A stretch of DNA of 64,000 nucleotides from Vibrio cidicii (GCF_009763805.1 NZ_CP046804.1:2976001-3040000); one strand, 5' to 3'. Shown: positions 28,377-39,413, numbered from the stretch's first letter. Notes: generated by a model from the letters alone, not told the origin. Made by a program: numbers and translations.

Positions 28377-30980
28377 TTAGAAGTCGTAAGATGCTTCTAC
28401 GTAGACTTGACGGCCAATCGGGTCATCGTACTCATCCGCGTAGAACGGTGAAGTATCGCTCAATGGATCCTTTGGCGGTTCTTTGTCGAATAGGTTGATG
28501 ATGCCCAGTGTCACACGACCACTTTCGTTAAACTGATACGAGGTGGTCAGGTTCCAAGTGGTCATGCTCGAAATCTTGGTTTCGTAGCCCGCTTTTTTGG
28601 CAGCATCACAGCTTTCGAAGTAGTAATCGTTGGCAAAGCTTGAACACATCTTGTCACGATACTTACCAAACAGGTTGACGTTGACATCTTGATACGCCCA
28701 GCCTAGGTTCAAGGTCGCGGTGTATTCAGGCATGTATTCCATCTCGTCTTTGACTGGCTCTGAACTGCTCTCTTGGTATTCTGCTTTGAGCAGCTTGGTA
28801 ACCGAGACTTTGCTTGAGAAAGAACCCATATCATTGGTGTCGTAAGCGTAGCTGACCGATACGTCGATACCTGAACGGGTTTCAAACGCTTGGTTGACCG
28901 GGCCGTAGATTACTTTATCAATCGTGCCGTCTGGATTGCGGATCACCTGCGTACCAGGGTACTTGCTCGGGTCGTTGATCACGTCTTGATAGCTCGGCGC
29001 TTCAACCACGTCTTCCATCTTGATGTGATACCAGTCGACGGTTAGACCAAGATCGTCAACAGGCTCCCACGCCAAACCAAGGTTGATGTTGGTGCTGGTT
29101 TCTTCTTTTAGCTCGGAGTTTGGACCGTTGACCGTATCAAAGTGTTGAGTCGAACATTCTGGAATATTCTCATCTGGGCCAGTGCCGCCAACAGAAGCAC
29201 ACAGTACTGGGTCAAAACCAGAGCCAAAGCCACGCGTCTCATCACCAAACAGACGTTTTAAGTCAGGCGCGCGGAAACCTAAACCGTAGCTACCACGTAG
29301 CAGTAAGGTGTCGGTTGGACGATACGCCAGTGAGACTTTCGGCGTGAACGCACCGCCAGTGGCGGAATCATCAAAGTAGTGGTCGTAACGGCCAGCCACA
29401 GTCAGTTCTAACTCTTCTAAAATCGGGATCAGCAGCTCAGCGCCAAGACCAATTTGGTCACGTTCGCCGCCGCCAGAAGTGCCGCCAAGGCCAGAGAAGC
29501 CACCTGCGGCAGTCACAGCATCGGTTTTCTCGTTGTAGTCGGTGCGATTCCACTCGCCGTAGACGGAGAAACCGGACATGCCCGCTGGCATTTCAAACAG
29601 TTCGCCCGCGATGGAGCCATTGATCGAGTACAGTTTGGAGTACGCTTCTTTGCTTGACGTGCCAGTATACTTGGCGACGTTTTCCGCTGAGATGGTGTCC
29701 AGCAGGTCAATCTCGCCGTTTTGCACCGCTTGATCCATGGTGGTGTATACCGCTGGGTTGTCGGTGTCGACGTTTTGCTGTGAGAAGCTGGCGTACAGTT
29801 CCCAGTCGTAGGCGTCAGCAAGTAGGCCAGTCAGACCCGCCGTTACACCAAATGCGGTCGCTTCGGTATTGCTCTCACGTGGGCCAAATTCGACCAAACG
29901 ACGAGTGTATTCACCTTCGCCGCGGTTCACACCATTAACAGTGTGTGTCGCGTCCACTTCAACCGAGTAAGGGTTGGGCTCGAAGAGTGACTCGGTGGAT
30001 TTGTAGCTAAAACGCGCTTCCGCCATGGCGGTTAAGTTATCGTCGATATCTTTTTCACCGCGCAACAACAGATCAGCCTGCTTGTTTTCTGGCTTCAATG
30101 TACGGTATGCCGAGCGGTTGACGCCACAACGGCCACGAGACAGTTCCACGGCCGCATCACCGACCACTTCTTTACACGATTTGCCGATATCGGCGGGGGT
30201 CATCGTGGCAGAGCCGTCTTTCGGGTAGAAGTTAGCGCCGTAGCTCGAGTAAGCACTGAATGCCGAGCGATCGGAACCGTCGTCACCAGCCCAGCTGCGA
30301 TCTTTTTGCATCAGCATTTCGTTGCTGGCTAACTGGGCGACAAACAGAACGCGCGTGTCGTCCATGTCTTTACCCGCAACGATATCCAAACGACCATTTT
30401 GGTAGCCGCCTTCGGTGGCATCGCCGTAACGCGCTTTGACTGATACGCCGTCAAAGTCTTTCTTCATGATGAAGTTGACCACCCCACCAATCGCATCCGA
30501 ACCGTAGATCGCTGAACCTGAGTCGGTCATCACTTCGACACGTTCAATCGCCGCAATCGGGATCTGACCGATGTCTTGGAAGTTGGATACACCGTTCTCT
30601 GCCAGTGGGTACTGCGGCATACGGCGACCGTCAATCAGGATCAGTGTGCGAGAGGCACCTAAGCCACGCAGGTTGACCGACTGGGCTGCTGGGGTGAAGG
30701 AGAAGGAGTTGGTTTGCGCCAACGCGCCGCCGGTGTTTTGCGTCAAGCTGTTGAGGATATCTTGCGCGCTGTTAAATCCTTTCGCCGCAATATCCTTGCT
30801 GGTGATGACAGTGACAGGTGACGGACCTTCCATCTGCGTGGTTGAGATCCGCGAACCCGTGACTTTCATCTTCTGTAGTTGCTCAACTTGCTGCTCTTCT
30901 GCGAAAGCGAGTGGTGACAGCGAGGCTGTTCCTAAGGCAAGACTGATCGCAACCGATAAGGCTGTTGTGTTTTTGTACAT
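28377..30980 (-). CDS. TonB-dependent outer-membrane receptor
   Basis: This 867-residue receptor has a signal peptide ending LAFA, a TonB-box region (MKVTGSRI), a plug domain (SKDIAAKGFNSAQDILNSL to SGSAIYGSDAIGGVVNFI), and a beta-barrel ending YVEASYDF with the expected terminal Phe. There is no N-terminal signalling domain. It is the first gene of the TonB unit, so the energiser may serve it in particular. The substrate is unknown. The divergent peptide-type ABC transporter makes a peptide or peptide-like compound the leading guess, and I saw no haem or siderophore signature motif. Confidence 0.9.
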   Translation of the reverse strand: MYKNTTALSVAISLALGTASLSPLAFAEEQQVEQLQKMKVTGSRISTTQMEGPSPVTVITSKDIAAKGFNSAQDILNSLTQNTGGALAQTNSFSFTPAAQSVNLRGLGASRTLILIDGRRMPQYPLAENGVSNFQDIGQIPIAAIERVEVMTDSGSAIYGSDAIGGVVNFIMKKDFDGVSVKARYGDATEGGYQNGRLDIVAGKDMDDTRVLFVAQLASNEMLMQKDRSWAGDDGSDRSAFSAYSSYGANFYPKDGSATMTPADIGKSCKEVVGDAAVELSRGRCGVNRSAYRTLKPENKQADLLLRGEKDIDDNLTAMAEARFSYKSTESLFEPNPYSVEVDATHTVNGVNRGEGEYTRRLVEFGPRESNTEATAFGVTAGLTGLLADAYDWELYASFSQQNVDTDNPAVYTTMDQAVQNGEIDLLDTISAENVAKYTGTSSKEAYSKLYSINGSIAGELFEMPAGMSGFSVYGEWNRTDYNEKTDAVTAAGGFSGLGGTSGGGERDQIGLGAELLIPILEELELTVAGRYDHYFDDSATGGAFTPKVSLAYRPTDTLLLRGSYGLGFRAPDLKRLFGDETRGFGSGFDPVLCASVGGTGPDENIPECSTQHFDTVNGPNSELKEETSTNINLGLAWEPVDDLGLTVDWYHIKMEDVVEAPSYQDVINDPSKYPGTQVIRNPDGTIDKVIYGPVNQAFETRSGIDVSVSYAYDTNDMGSFSSKVSVTKLLKAEYQESSSEPVKDEMEYMPEYTATLNLGWAYQDVNVNLFGKYRDKMCSSFANDYYFESCDAAKKAGYETKISSMTTWNLTTSYQFNESGRVTLGIINLFDKEPPKDPLSDTSPFYADEYDDPIGRQVYVEASYDF

Positions 30981-31809
30981 CCTTGTTGCTCCGTTTTCAT
31001 TATTTCCTATGTTTTGTGGTCTAAAAATGACCCAATGTGACGTTAATATTTCGTTAACGTTGCGCGAAAGATATACATGATGTGGATTTTAGAAGTCAAA
31101 CCAGTGAGATTGGCGGGGTGTTGGCTGTAAAAAATATGTAAAATTTTATAAGAGAGTGTTTTTATCGAGAGGATTGTCTATAAAAATCGCACTCGATAAC
31201 GAATAATTTCAATAAAACAGTGTATTTTGTGTTTTTCTTAACCAGTAACGCCATATGTTGCTGATGATCGTTTAGTGGGTGAATTTACCTTGGAAAACGA
31301 TTGTCTGTAGAATATTACTCTGATTGCATTGGGTGGCCGCTTTGTTCAGCATAAGCTTGCGGTGAGTCGAGTGGTATCAAATTATGATACCCCTGTTGAT
31401 ACAAGAGCTCATGCTCATTTATAGTGTTTTATTGTCTGTGCTATTGGTGGTTTTTTATACTCATTTTTTGCGTTTTTATGTAGTGTTAGAGCTCTAAACT
31501 AAACAGGTTGATGTTCTGTAGTTGCTAAAAACCCAGATTTTTATTTTTTTTTACCAATAGAGACGCAGAAGGTTGAGAGTGTCGGTGGTTTGTCATGTTT
31601 TGGCGATAAACACTTGAAGCTTTTGGGATTTCGATATAAATATGGCGCTGATTATCGGGCGTCAGAGTCGAAAACCAGAGATTGAGGCTGTTTAGGATGA
31701 ACACTTCGACAGGTTTAGCGGTCTATCGTTGATTCCACGCGTCGGTGTGGATGATTTCATTGTTTTCCTTACTTGCCGATTCTGCACAGTGACATGGAGT
31801 GAGTTGTAT
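30981..31809. promoter_or_regulatory. 829-bp divergent intergenic region, TonB receptor/ABC transporter
   Basis: No gene is credible here. The region is AT-rich (about 31100-31700). It holds an inverted repeat GGTATCA-AATTA-TGATACC at 31373-31391, with another TGATAC half-site at about 31397. A CGTTAA-rich pseudo-palindrome lies near 31033-31053. These are candidate operators for the two divergent units. For the V. vulnificus tonB3 locus, control by Lrp and CRP has been reported; I did not find an unambiguous CRP site here. Confidence 0.5.
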
Positions 31810-32835
31810 ATGCTGTCGTATTTTCTACGCCGTTTGGCGTTGGTGATCCCCACCTTCCTTGGGATCACGATCCTTATCTTTGCTATCACTCGATTTGTTC
31901 CCGGTGGACCAGTTGAACGCATGTTGTCAAAAATGCAGTCGCAAGGCGATGGCGCCGCAGCGATGACCACAGCAGGCGGCAACTCGGCGCTTTCAGATGA
32001 ACAGATGGCGGAGTTGAACGCATTTTACGGCTTGGATAAACCGGTCGTGCAAGCTTACGCGGAATGGCTGAGCAAACTGGCGGTGTTCGATTTTGGCGAA
32101 TCCACCCGCTATTACGAGCCGGTGGGCGACATGATTGCCGAGCGCCTTCCGGTGTCGCTGTTTTATGGCGGCATGACCTTTTTTATCAGCTATTTCATCT
32201 CGATACCCTTGGGGTATTACAAGGCGCTTAAACACGGTTCCGTATTTGATTCCGCCTCCTCGATACTGATCTTTGTTGGCTATGCCTTGCCCGGCTATGT
32301 GGTTGGCGTGCTGTTGATTACCTTGTTCTCTTATCATTTAGAGTGGTTCCCGATGGGGGGCTTTGTCGGCGATGATTTTGACGATCTGGAAACCTTTTTC
32401 GAGCGCGCGCAGGATGTGATGTGGCATGCGGTGCTGCCGCTGATCTGTTACTTGATCGGCGATTTCGCCACCCTAACACTGACGATGAAAAACAACCTGA
32501 TGGAAAATCTCTCTTCAGACTACATCCGCACCGCAATTGCCAAAGGCTTACCATTCCAGACAGCGGTACGTAAGCACGCACTGCGCAACAGCTTGATTCC
32601 GATTGCCAGCCACTTTGGTAACTCATTGCTGTTTTTTATGACCGGTGCCTTTTTGATTGAAGTGATTTTCAACATCGACGGCATTGGCCTGTTGGGTTAT
32701 GAGTCGATCATTGAGCGCGATTACCCGGTGGTGATGGGTATAGTGGCGATCAACGCGGCGCTCTTGCTGCTTGGCAACATCATTTCTGATATCTGTGTCG
32801 CTCTGGTCGACCCACGTGTGAAATTTGGAGCCTAG
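31810..32835 (+). CDS. Peptide ABC transporter permease (YejB/DppB-like)
   Basis: This 341-residue inner-membrane permease has about six helices, a typical N-terminus (MLSYFLRRLALVIPTFLGIT), a large first periplasmic loop (as in YejB), and the EAA loop near YIRTAIAKGLPFQTAVRKHA. It forms the channel with the next gene. The frame opens at 31729. I chose the ATG at 31810 because the upstream part is not protein-like and GGAG precedes it. It is the first gene of a five-gene operon. Confidence 0.9.
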   Translation: MLSYFLRRLALVIPTFLGITILIFAITRFVPGGPVERMLSKMQSQGDGAAAMTTAGGNSALSDEQMAELNAFYGLDKPVVQAYAEWLSKLAVFDFGESTRYYEPVGDMIAERLPVSLFYGGMTFFISYFISIPLGYYKALKHGSVFDSASSILIFVGYALPGYVVGVLLITLFSYHLEWFPMGGFVGDDFDDLETFFERAQDVMWHAVLPLICYLIGDFATLTLTMKNNLMENLSSDYIRTAIAKGLPFQTAVRKHALRNSLIPIASHFGNSLLFFMTGAFLIEVIFNIDGIGLLGYESIIERDYPVVMGIVAINAALLLLGNIISDICVALVDPRVKFGA

Positions 32836-32838
32836 ACG

Positions 32839-33882
32839 ATGATCACATTGAGTCCATTAACGCAAAAGAAAATCCGCAGTTTTAAAGCCATCAAGCGGGG
32901 TTACTACTCCTTCGTGCTGCTGTCGATCATGCTGGTGTTGTCACTGTTTGCCGAGCTGTTGATTAACAGCAAAGCGCTGGTGGTGAAATATCAAGACGAG
33001 TATTTTTTCCCAGTGTTTAGCGATGTGCGCACGGGCAGTGAATTTGGCCAAGAGTCGGCCAGCGAAGCCAACTACCGTGAGCTGCAAAAGCAGTTTGCCG
33101 AGCAAGGGGGCGATAATTTCGTCCTGTTACCGCTGGTGCCTTGGAACCCGTACGAGCAGGATTTTTCTGGCGATTACCCACCCACCGCTCCGGATGCACA
33201 AAGCAAGCACTACTTGGGCACGGATGTGATTGGCCGCGACATTTTGGCGCGTCTGGTGTACGGCTTTCGCACTGCGATGGGTTTTGCCTTGCTGACGATG
33301 ATCATCTCCTACGCGATAGGCACAACCGTTGGCTGCGCTATGGGATATTGGGGCGGTAAGTTTGACCTATTTGTGCAACGCTTGATTGAAGTGTGGTCGA
33401 TGGTGCCGTTTTTGTACGTCATCATGATTTTAGTCTCTATTGTGCAGCCAACCTTTGCCCTGTTTGTCGGCATCAACGTGCTGTTTGGCTGGATGGGGAT
33501 GACTTGGTACATGCGTACCATGACCTATAAAGAGTCGGCGCGTGAGTACGTGATGGCAGCCCGTGCGCTGGGCGCCTCGACCGGACGTATTCTGTTTAAC
33601 CACATTCTGCCCAATACCATGGTGATGATCGTGACACTCGCGCCGTTCACCATTGCTGGCAACATCACCGCGCTGACGGCCCTAGATTATCTTGGGCTGG
33701 GGCTAATGCCGCCGACGCCGAGCTGGGGCGAGCTATTACAGCAGGGGAAATCGAATCTGGATGCACCTTGGATCGTCTCTTCGGTCGTGGCATCGATTGT
33801 CGCGGTGCTAGTGATGGTGACCTTCATCGGAGAAGCGATACGCGCTGCGTTCGATCCGAAGAAGTTTACCCGCTATGTCTGA
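32839..33882 (+). CDS. Peptide ABC transporter permease (YejE/DppC-like)
   Basis: The 347-residue permease has an N-terminal helix, a long periplasmic insertion with the YejE-type segment HYLGTDVIGRDILARLVYGF, and the EAA loop SAREYVMAARALGASTGRIL. It starts three bases after the first permease gene. With the substrate-binding protein and two ATPases it completes a peptide/microcin-C-type importer. Confidence 0.92.
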   Translation: MITLSPLTQKKIRSFKAIKRGYYSFVLLSIMLVLSLFAELLINSKALVVKYQDEYFFPVFSDVRTGSEFGQESASEANYRELQKQFAEQGGDNFVLLPLVPWNPYEQDFSGDYPPTAPDAQSKHYLGTDVIGRDILARLVYGFRTAMGFALLTMIISYAIGTTVGCAMGYWGGKFDLFVQRLIEVWSMVPFLYVIMILVSIVQPTFALFVGINVLFGWMGMTWYMRTMTYKESAREYVMAARALGASTGRILFNHILPNTMVMIVTLAPFTIAGNITALTALDYLGLGLMPPTPSWGELLQQGKSNLDAPWIVSSVVASIVAVLVMVTFIGEAIRAAFDPKKFTRYV

Positions 33883-33922
33883 TACCATGGGACAACGGAC
33901 TGGAATTCATAGGGATATCACA

Positions 33923-35753
33923 ATGAAAAAATCAATGTTAGCGGCCACCTTATCGTTGTTAAGTAGCGGCTTGTACGCCGCCACTTTACCTGCGGATCTC
34001 AACTGGCAGACCAACTGGAATGAGCCGCTGTTTGCTTCAAGCGAAGCGAAATTTGGTGGCACCTTGCGCACCTACATGCAAAGCTTTCCACAAACACTGC
34101 GCAGCGTCGGGCCCGATTCCAACTCTGGCCTGCGCTATTACATACTCGATGAAACGCCAGGATTGCTGGACCGTCACCCCAACACGGATGCTTGGATCCC
34201 GGCGCTGGCGAACGAATGGGCGCTGACAGGCGACAACAAAACCGTCTACTTTAAACTCAATCCCAAAGCCAAATGGTCCGACGGCAAACCAGTCACCGCC
34301 GACGATTTCGTCTTTATGCTTAAGTTTTATCGCTCCAAAGATCTGGTCGCCCCTTGGTATAACGAGTACTACACCAACGTGGTGAGCGATGTACAAAAGA
34401 TCGATGCGCACACCTTGATGGTGGTGAGTAAGCAGGAGAAAAACCCAGAAGACCTGCTTGAGACGTTAGGCGGCTTACGCCCACGTCCGGCCCATTTCTA
34501 TGCCAACCCGAGTAAAGATGAAAACGGCGACGGCATTGATGACAACTATGTGCGCAAGTACAACTTCAAAGCTGAGCCAACCACCGGCGCCTACTATCTG
34601 GACGACATCAAAAAAGGCAAAAGCGTGACTTTTGAGCACGTTGGGCAAGATTGGTGGGGGTACAGCAACCAATATTATCAACATCGCTATAATGTGGAAA
34701 AAATTCGCATTAACGTCATTCGTGACAACGACATCGCGATGAAGCATTTTGAAAAAGGTGATCTCGATTCGTTTCGCTCTAGTCTTGCCTGAATTGTGGC
34801 ACGACAAATCCAACGGCGAGCCGTACCAGAAAGGCTACATTCATAAATTCTGGGGCTACAGCCAACTGCCAGAGGGCGCAGGCGGCTTATGGATGAACGT
34901 TGCCACGCCGCTGTTGGATGATCTCAACGTGCGTCGCGGCATCAGTTACGCCACTGATTACGACGGCATGATTGAAAAAATTACGCGCGGAGACTACTCA
35001 CGTAAGCCGCACGCGTTGGGTACGGGGCACGGGAAGTACGACTTGCCAAATGCCAAAGCGCCGGAGTTTAACCCAGAAAAAGCGATTCGCTATTTTGAAG
35101 CGGCGGGTTTTGATCAAATCGGCCCAGATGGGATCCGTGTCAATCAGCAAGGTCAGCGCCTCAGTTTTGCCATTACCTACGCCTATGCACACCACACGCC
35201 GCGCATCGCTTACCTGAAAGAGCAAGCGAAAAAAGCGGGTTTGGAGTTTGAACTCAAGCTAGTGGATGGCTCTTCCGCGTTCAAATTCATGCTGGAGAAA
35301 AAACATCAACTGGCGTTTTTGGATATGAGTGCCTCAACGACACCGGCTTATTGGGAATATTTCCACTCAGTCAATGCCAATCGCCCACAAACCAATAACT
35401 TCACTAACTTCAGTACCCCAGAGCTGGACAAACTGATTATGGCCTACAAAAACGAGTTCGATATGGAGAAGAAGTATCGCTACTCGCAGCAGATCCAGCA
35501 GATTGTCGGCGATGCCAACGTGATCGTGCCCGGCTACATGGTGCCTTATATCCGCATGGGGTATTGGCGCTGGCTAAAATTCCCGATGCCAGCGATGACC
35601 AAGAAAACCGAAACTTTGTTTAGCAGCGGTGGCGCGCTCGGTTTTGGCACTTTCTGGATCGATCCACAAGTGAAAAAAGAGACGGAAAAAGCGCTCAAAT
35701 CGGGCAAAACCTTTGAACCCGTGACGATTATCGACGACACCTATAAGTTGTAA
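33923..35753 (+). CDS. Extracellular peptide-binding protein (YejA-like, frameshifted)
   Basis: This SBP family 5 periplasmic binding protein has a signal peptide (MKKSMLAATLSLLSSGLYA) and the family segments WALTGDNKTVYFKLNPKAKWSDGKPVTADDFVF-type core and DDLNVRRGISYATDYDGMI-type second lobe. Two frames overlap at 34749-34792. Deleting one T from 34772-34774 restores DLDSFALVLPELWHD and gives 609 residues, close to E. coli YejA (604). The start at 33923 follows AGGGAT. It determines the substrate of the transporter; which peptide is not evident. Confidence 0.9.
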
Positions 35754-35762
35754 GGAGTAGTC

Positions 35763-36623
35763 ATGCAGCAAGATGTGATTTTGAGCGTGCGAGATTTAGA
35801 GGTCTCGTTTACCACCGATGACGGCCCGGTTAAGGTGCTGCACGGGGTGAATTTTGATGTGCGTGCCGGGCGCACTTTGGGGCTAGTAGGCGAATCGGGC
35901 AGTGGTAAAAGCGTCACCTCGATGGCGATCATGGGCCTGCTGCCCAAGCCTTATGGCCAAGTGGTCAACGGTGAAATCCTCTATCGCGGCACTAACCTGG
36001 TTAATCTGCCTGCGCAAGAGATGTATGCGATGCGTGGTGATCGTATCTCGATCATTTTTCAAGATCCGATGACGGCGCTCAATCCGGTGCACAGCATTGG
36101 CCGGCAGATCAATGAAGTGTTGGAACTGCATCGCCCAGAGCTCGACAAACGGGCACGCAATGAATACGCCTTAGAGATGCTGAAAAAAGTGCGCATTCCG
36201 ATGCCAGAGAAGAGACTCAATGAGTACCCGCACAATCTCTCGGGCGGGATGCGTCAGCGTGTGATGATCGCTATGGCGCTGGCGTGTAAACCGGATGTGC
36301 TGATTTGTGATGAGCCGACCACGGCACTGGATGTGACAGTGCAGGCGTCGATTCTCGACTTGATGAATGAACTGCAACAAGAGACTGGCATGGCGATGAT
36401 TTTCATCACGCACGATCTCGGCGTGGTTGCCGAAGTGTGCGACGACGTGGCGGTGATGTATGGCGGCCGAATTGTGGAACAAGCGGAAATTTTCGAGCTG
36501 TTTGATAACCCGCAGCACCCATATACGGAACGTTTGATGGGGCTGATGCCAAGTTTGGACAGTGAGCCCAAGCAGATGATTGATATCAAACCGATCGATG
36601 CCAGCATGTTTGCCACCAACTAA
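35763..36623 (+). CDS. Peptide ABC transporter ATP-binding protein (DppD-like)
   Basis: The 286-residue ATPase has Walker A GESGSGKS (about 44-51), the Q loop [10 protein letters not shown], signature LSGGMRQR, Walker [13 protein letters not shown], and the switch His in ITHDLG. The C-terminal extension [17 protein letters not shown] is typical of Opp/Dpp ATPases. In E. coli the Yej system has one fused ATPase (YejF); here the two halves are separate genes, as in Dpp/Opp. Confidence 0.93.
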   Translation: MQQDVILSVRDLEVSFTTDDGPVKVLHGVNFDVRAGRTLGLVGESGSGKSVTSMAIMGLLPKPYGQVVNGEILYRGTNLVNLPAQEMYAMRGDRISIIFQDPMTALNPVHSIGRQINEVLELHRPELDKRARNEYALEMLKKVRIPMPEKRLNEYPHNLSGGMRQRVMIAMALACKPDVLICDEPTTALDVTVQASILDLMNELQQETGMAMIFITHDLGVVAEVCDDVAVMYGGRIVEQAEIFELFDNPQHPYTERLMGLMPSLDSEPKQMIDIKPIDASMFATN

Positions 36624-36634
36624 GGAAAGCAGGG

Positions 36635-37483
36635 ATGAGTAAAGAAGTTCTACGTATTGAAAACCTCAAGCAGCACTTTGTTTCCGGCAAAAAGCTGTTT
36701 AATAAAGGCTACACGGTTAAAGCGGTCGATGGCGTCTCGCTCTCGGTGTGTGAAGGCGAGACTTTGGGTTTAGTCGGTGAGTCGGGCTGCGGAAAAAGTA
36801 CCCTTGGCCGGACGATTTTAAAGCTGTATGAGCCAACCGAAGGGCAGATATTTTTTGCCGGGCGTGACATCACCAAGCTGTCGGCACGGGAGATGCGTCC
36901 GCTGCGTCGCGACATGCAGATTGTCTTTCAAGATCCGATGGAATCACTTAACCAGCGCCATACGGTCGGCATGATTTTAGAAGAGCCGTATATCATTCAC
37001 CGTATCGGCACGCCCGCTGAGCGTAAAGAGTGGGTCAAAGAGTTGCTGGTCAAAGTGGGCTTGCCAGTTGAGGCGGTTAACCGTTATCCACATGAGTTTT
37101 CTGGCGGTCAGCGTCAGCGTATCGGTATCGCGCGCGCGATTGCTCTGAAACCGAAGCTGCTGATTTGTGATGAATCGGTCTCGGCGCTCGATGTGTCTGT
37201 GCAGGCGCAGATCCTCAACTTATTGCTGCAACTGCAAAAAGAGATGAACTTGGCGATCATCTTTATCTCCCACGATCTCTCGGTGGTGAAACACGTTTCG
37301 GACAAAGTGGCGGTGATGTATTTTGGCAAAGTGGTGGAAGAGGGCAGCGCCAAAGAGGTGTACGCCAATCCACAAAACGACTACACCAAGAAACTCCTTG
37401 CTGCGATTCCCATTACCCATCCAAAATATCGCAAACGTAAGCGTCAGGCCGAACAAGCCGCCCAAGCGCAGCGCAGCGCATAA
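36635..37483 (+). CDS. Peptide ABC transporter ATP-binding protein (DppF-like)
   Basis: The 282-residue ATPase has Walker A GESGCGKS, the Q loop FQDPMESLNQ, signature FSGGQRQR, Walker B LLICDESVSALD, and SHDLSVVKHVSDKVAVMYFG. The C-terminus NPQNDYTKKLLAAIP matches the oligopeptide family. It is the last gene of the five-gene operon, with a palindromic terminator directly after its stop. It pairs with the preceding ATPase as a heterodimer. Confidence 0.93.
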   Translation: MSKEVLRIENLKQHFVSGKKLFNKGYTVKAVDGVSLSVCEGETLGLVGESGCGKSTLGRTILKLYEPTEGQIFFAGRDITKLSAREMRPLRRDMQIVFQDPMESLNQRHTVGMILEEPYIIHRIGTPAERKEWVKELLVKVGLPVEAVNRYPHEFSGGQRQRIGIARAIALKPKLLICDESVSALDVSVQAQILNLLLQLQKEMNLAIIFISHDLSVVKHVSDKVAVMYFGKVVEEGSAKEVYANPQNDYTKKLLAAIPITHPKYRKRKRQAEQAAQAQRSA

Positions 37484-37515
37484 AACAAAACAGCAGCCTA
37501 GGCTGCTGTTTTGTT
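37484..37515. terminator. Palindromic bidirectional terminator
   Basis: A perfect 16-bp inverted repeat without spacer is centred on CCTAGG. Its outer ends are AACAAAAC and GTTTTGTT. It lies between the converging ATPase and sulfatase-like genes. Confidence 0.92.
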
Positions 37516-37521
37516 ATCCAC

Positions 37522-39413
37522 TCAGTTCAGGCGAGCGCGATAATCGGTACTGTGCCCTTTGAACAATAAATATTGCGATATGCTGTTGTAATAACTCGCT
37601 TCCTCAAATAGGGCGTTGGCCCAAGGCTGATCGCAGGCAACGGTTTTTTTACTTACGGTATCTGCTCCTATTTCGAAGCACTGGGCTAGCTCCCCCGTCT
37701 CTGCGTTGATGGCAATGCCATGCTCTTTGCTCATCCAGAAAAAACCGGTGCCGAAGGCAAAACTGGCACGCCCGGCGTAGTTAGGGTCTAGCAAGCTGTG
37801 GCCGGTAAACCAAGGTGCGTAGCCGCCCAACCAATCGAGTGCGGTAGCACCGACGTCACGTTGTGAAGCGGTGATGGGCCGAGTTTGATTTGGGATAGAT
37901 TTATCCGAGGCGTACATCAAAAAAGGAATCGCGTTTTTCACAAAGCCGCCTTTTACGGTTTTGGCTGTGTGGTCGGCGAGCAAGATCACCAGCGTAGGCT
38001 TGTCGAGCTGAGCCAGTTTTTCATCAAGCTGTGGAATAAATTGGCTGAGCGCTTGATCCGCATGATGCATCACGCTACGTCGCTCATCGATTTGCGTCTC
38101 TCGACCAAACGTATAGCCATCTTGTTCAGGCAAAAATGATCCATGTGTAGTGCCCGTATTGATGGTAAGGAAAAAGGGCTGTTGAGACTGACTCAAGCGA
38201 TCGATTTGTCCAAGCGAGAAGCGATAAATATCGCCATCCATATACCCCCACTCATTATGTACGCCTTCAAACGGGTAATCGTGCTTACCGAAACGATTCC
38301 GCGAAGCCGAGCGTTTGCGCGAATGAGCCAACCTTGCCCTTAGCGCTTCCCTGTATAAACGTGGTTTGCCAGCCTTGTTGGCGCAAAATATGCGGCAAGC
38401 AGATGTATTGCGCATTTTGTAGCTGACTGGTTGAAATGATGCCGCTGGTCGGGTTGGGATACGAGCAGAACGTAGCGAACATCCCTTGTACGGTCCGATA
38501 GCCATCGGCGTAGCTTGAGAAGGTGGAGAAAGAACGTTGACGAAGGCTATCAAAAAAAGGCGTAGCATCGGCGTCACCCGCGTAGCTGTGCATGTCATAA
38601 GCAGGCCAGCTTTCTAGCAGAATGAGGATGATATTCGCCTGCTTGAGCCCATCCAGTTTTGCGGGTTGCGGTACCTCTATAGCTTGTTGCCACATGGCGA
38701 TCTGTTCAGAACTAGGATCGCGGGTGATCTTTTTGATCGCCGCACGGTCACCGTTTGATAGGTAGTAAGTAATGCTGTAGGGCGCACTCCAAGCAATAAA
38801 GGCTTGTTCACTATTGCCAATATTGTAGGCGCGCATTGGCGTTTGCGGCGCATCCCCCCAGCCGCCACGGATTAGGCTTACAGTGACCAGTATCCACAAC
38901 AGAGAGAACGCTATATTGCTATACCACCGAGTGCTGCGTTGATTGCACAATGGGAGGTATTTACAGACGATGAACAGACAAACAAGCAACCAAAGCGTAC
39001 CAATTAGCATTGTCGCCCAATAGCTTTTCAGTGCCGTGACCAGTAGTTCGCTTTCCATCCCTTGCGCGGTAAACAGTTCGAAAGTGACATGTTTGCTGGC
39101 GTCTTTCGCGTATATCGCATCCGCAAAACTGCTGCCGACAATCCAAACAATCGCTAAACAAAGTAACACGCGCAATAACGGGCGCAGATCGCGTTTAAGC
39201 GGCATCAATAGCAGACTGGTAAGAAAAATCGGTGCACTCAGCATGGCCGCAATGGTGGCGTCAAAACGGAGACCATAGAGCAAGGCTTCAAACCCTGCGC
39301 CAGAGAGGAGGGCAACAGGAAGTTGAGAGAAACGTCATTAATGCTATGCATTTACTGGTGATTGCGGCAGTAACAAGAGCCAGAAAAGAATAAAGTGTAT
39401 TGCGAATGAACAT
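37522..39413 (-). CDS. LTA synthase-family sulfatase-like membrane protein (two frameshifts)
   Basis: The N-terminal part has about five membrane helices. The C-terminal part is an alkaline-phosphatase/sulfatase fold: LLESWPAYDMHSYAGDADAT near the nucleophile site, INTGTTHGSF, and LVILLADHTAK with metal ligands. Such proteins transfer phosphoglycerol or phosphoethanolamine groups to envelope polymers; the acceptor here is unknown. Three frames cover it. Deleting one A at 38291-38293 restores FAESFGKHDYPFEG, and one at 39330-39332 restores ALMTFSQLPVALLSG, giving 629 residues from the ATG at 39413. An alternative TTG start lies 21 codons upstream. Both breaks have the GAAC context. Confidence 0.82.
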
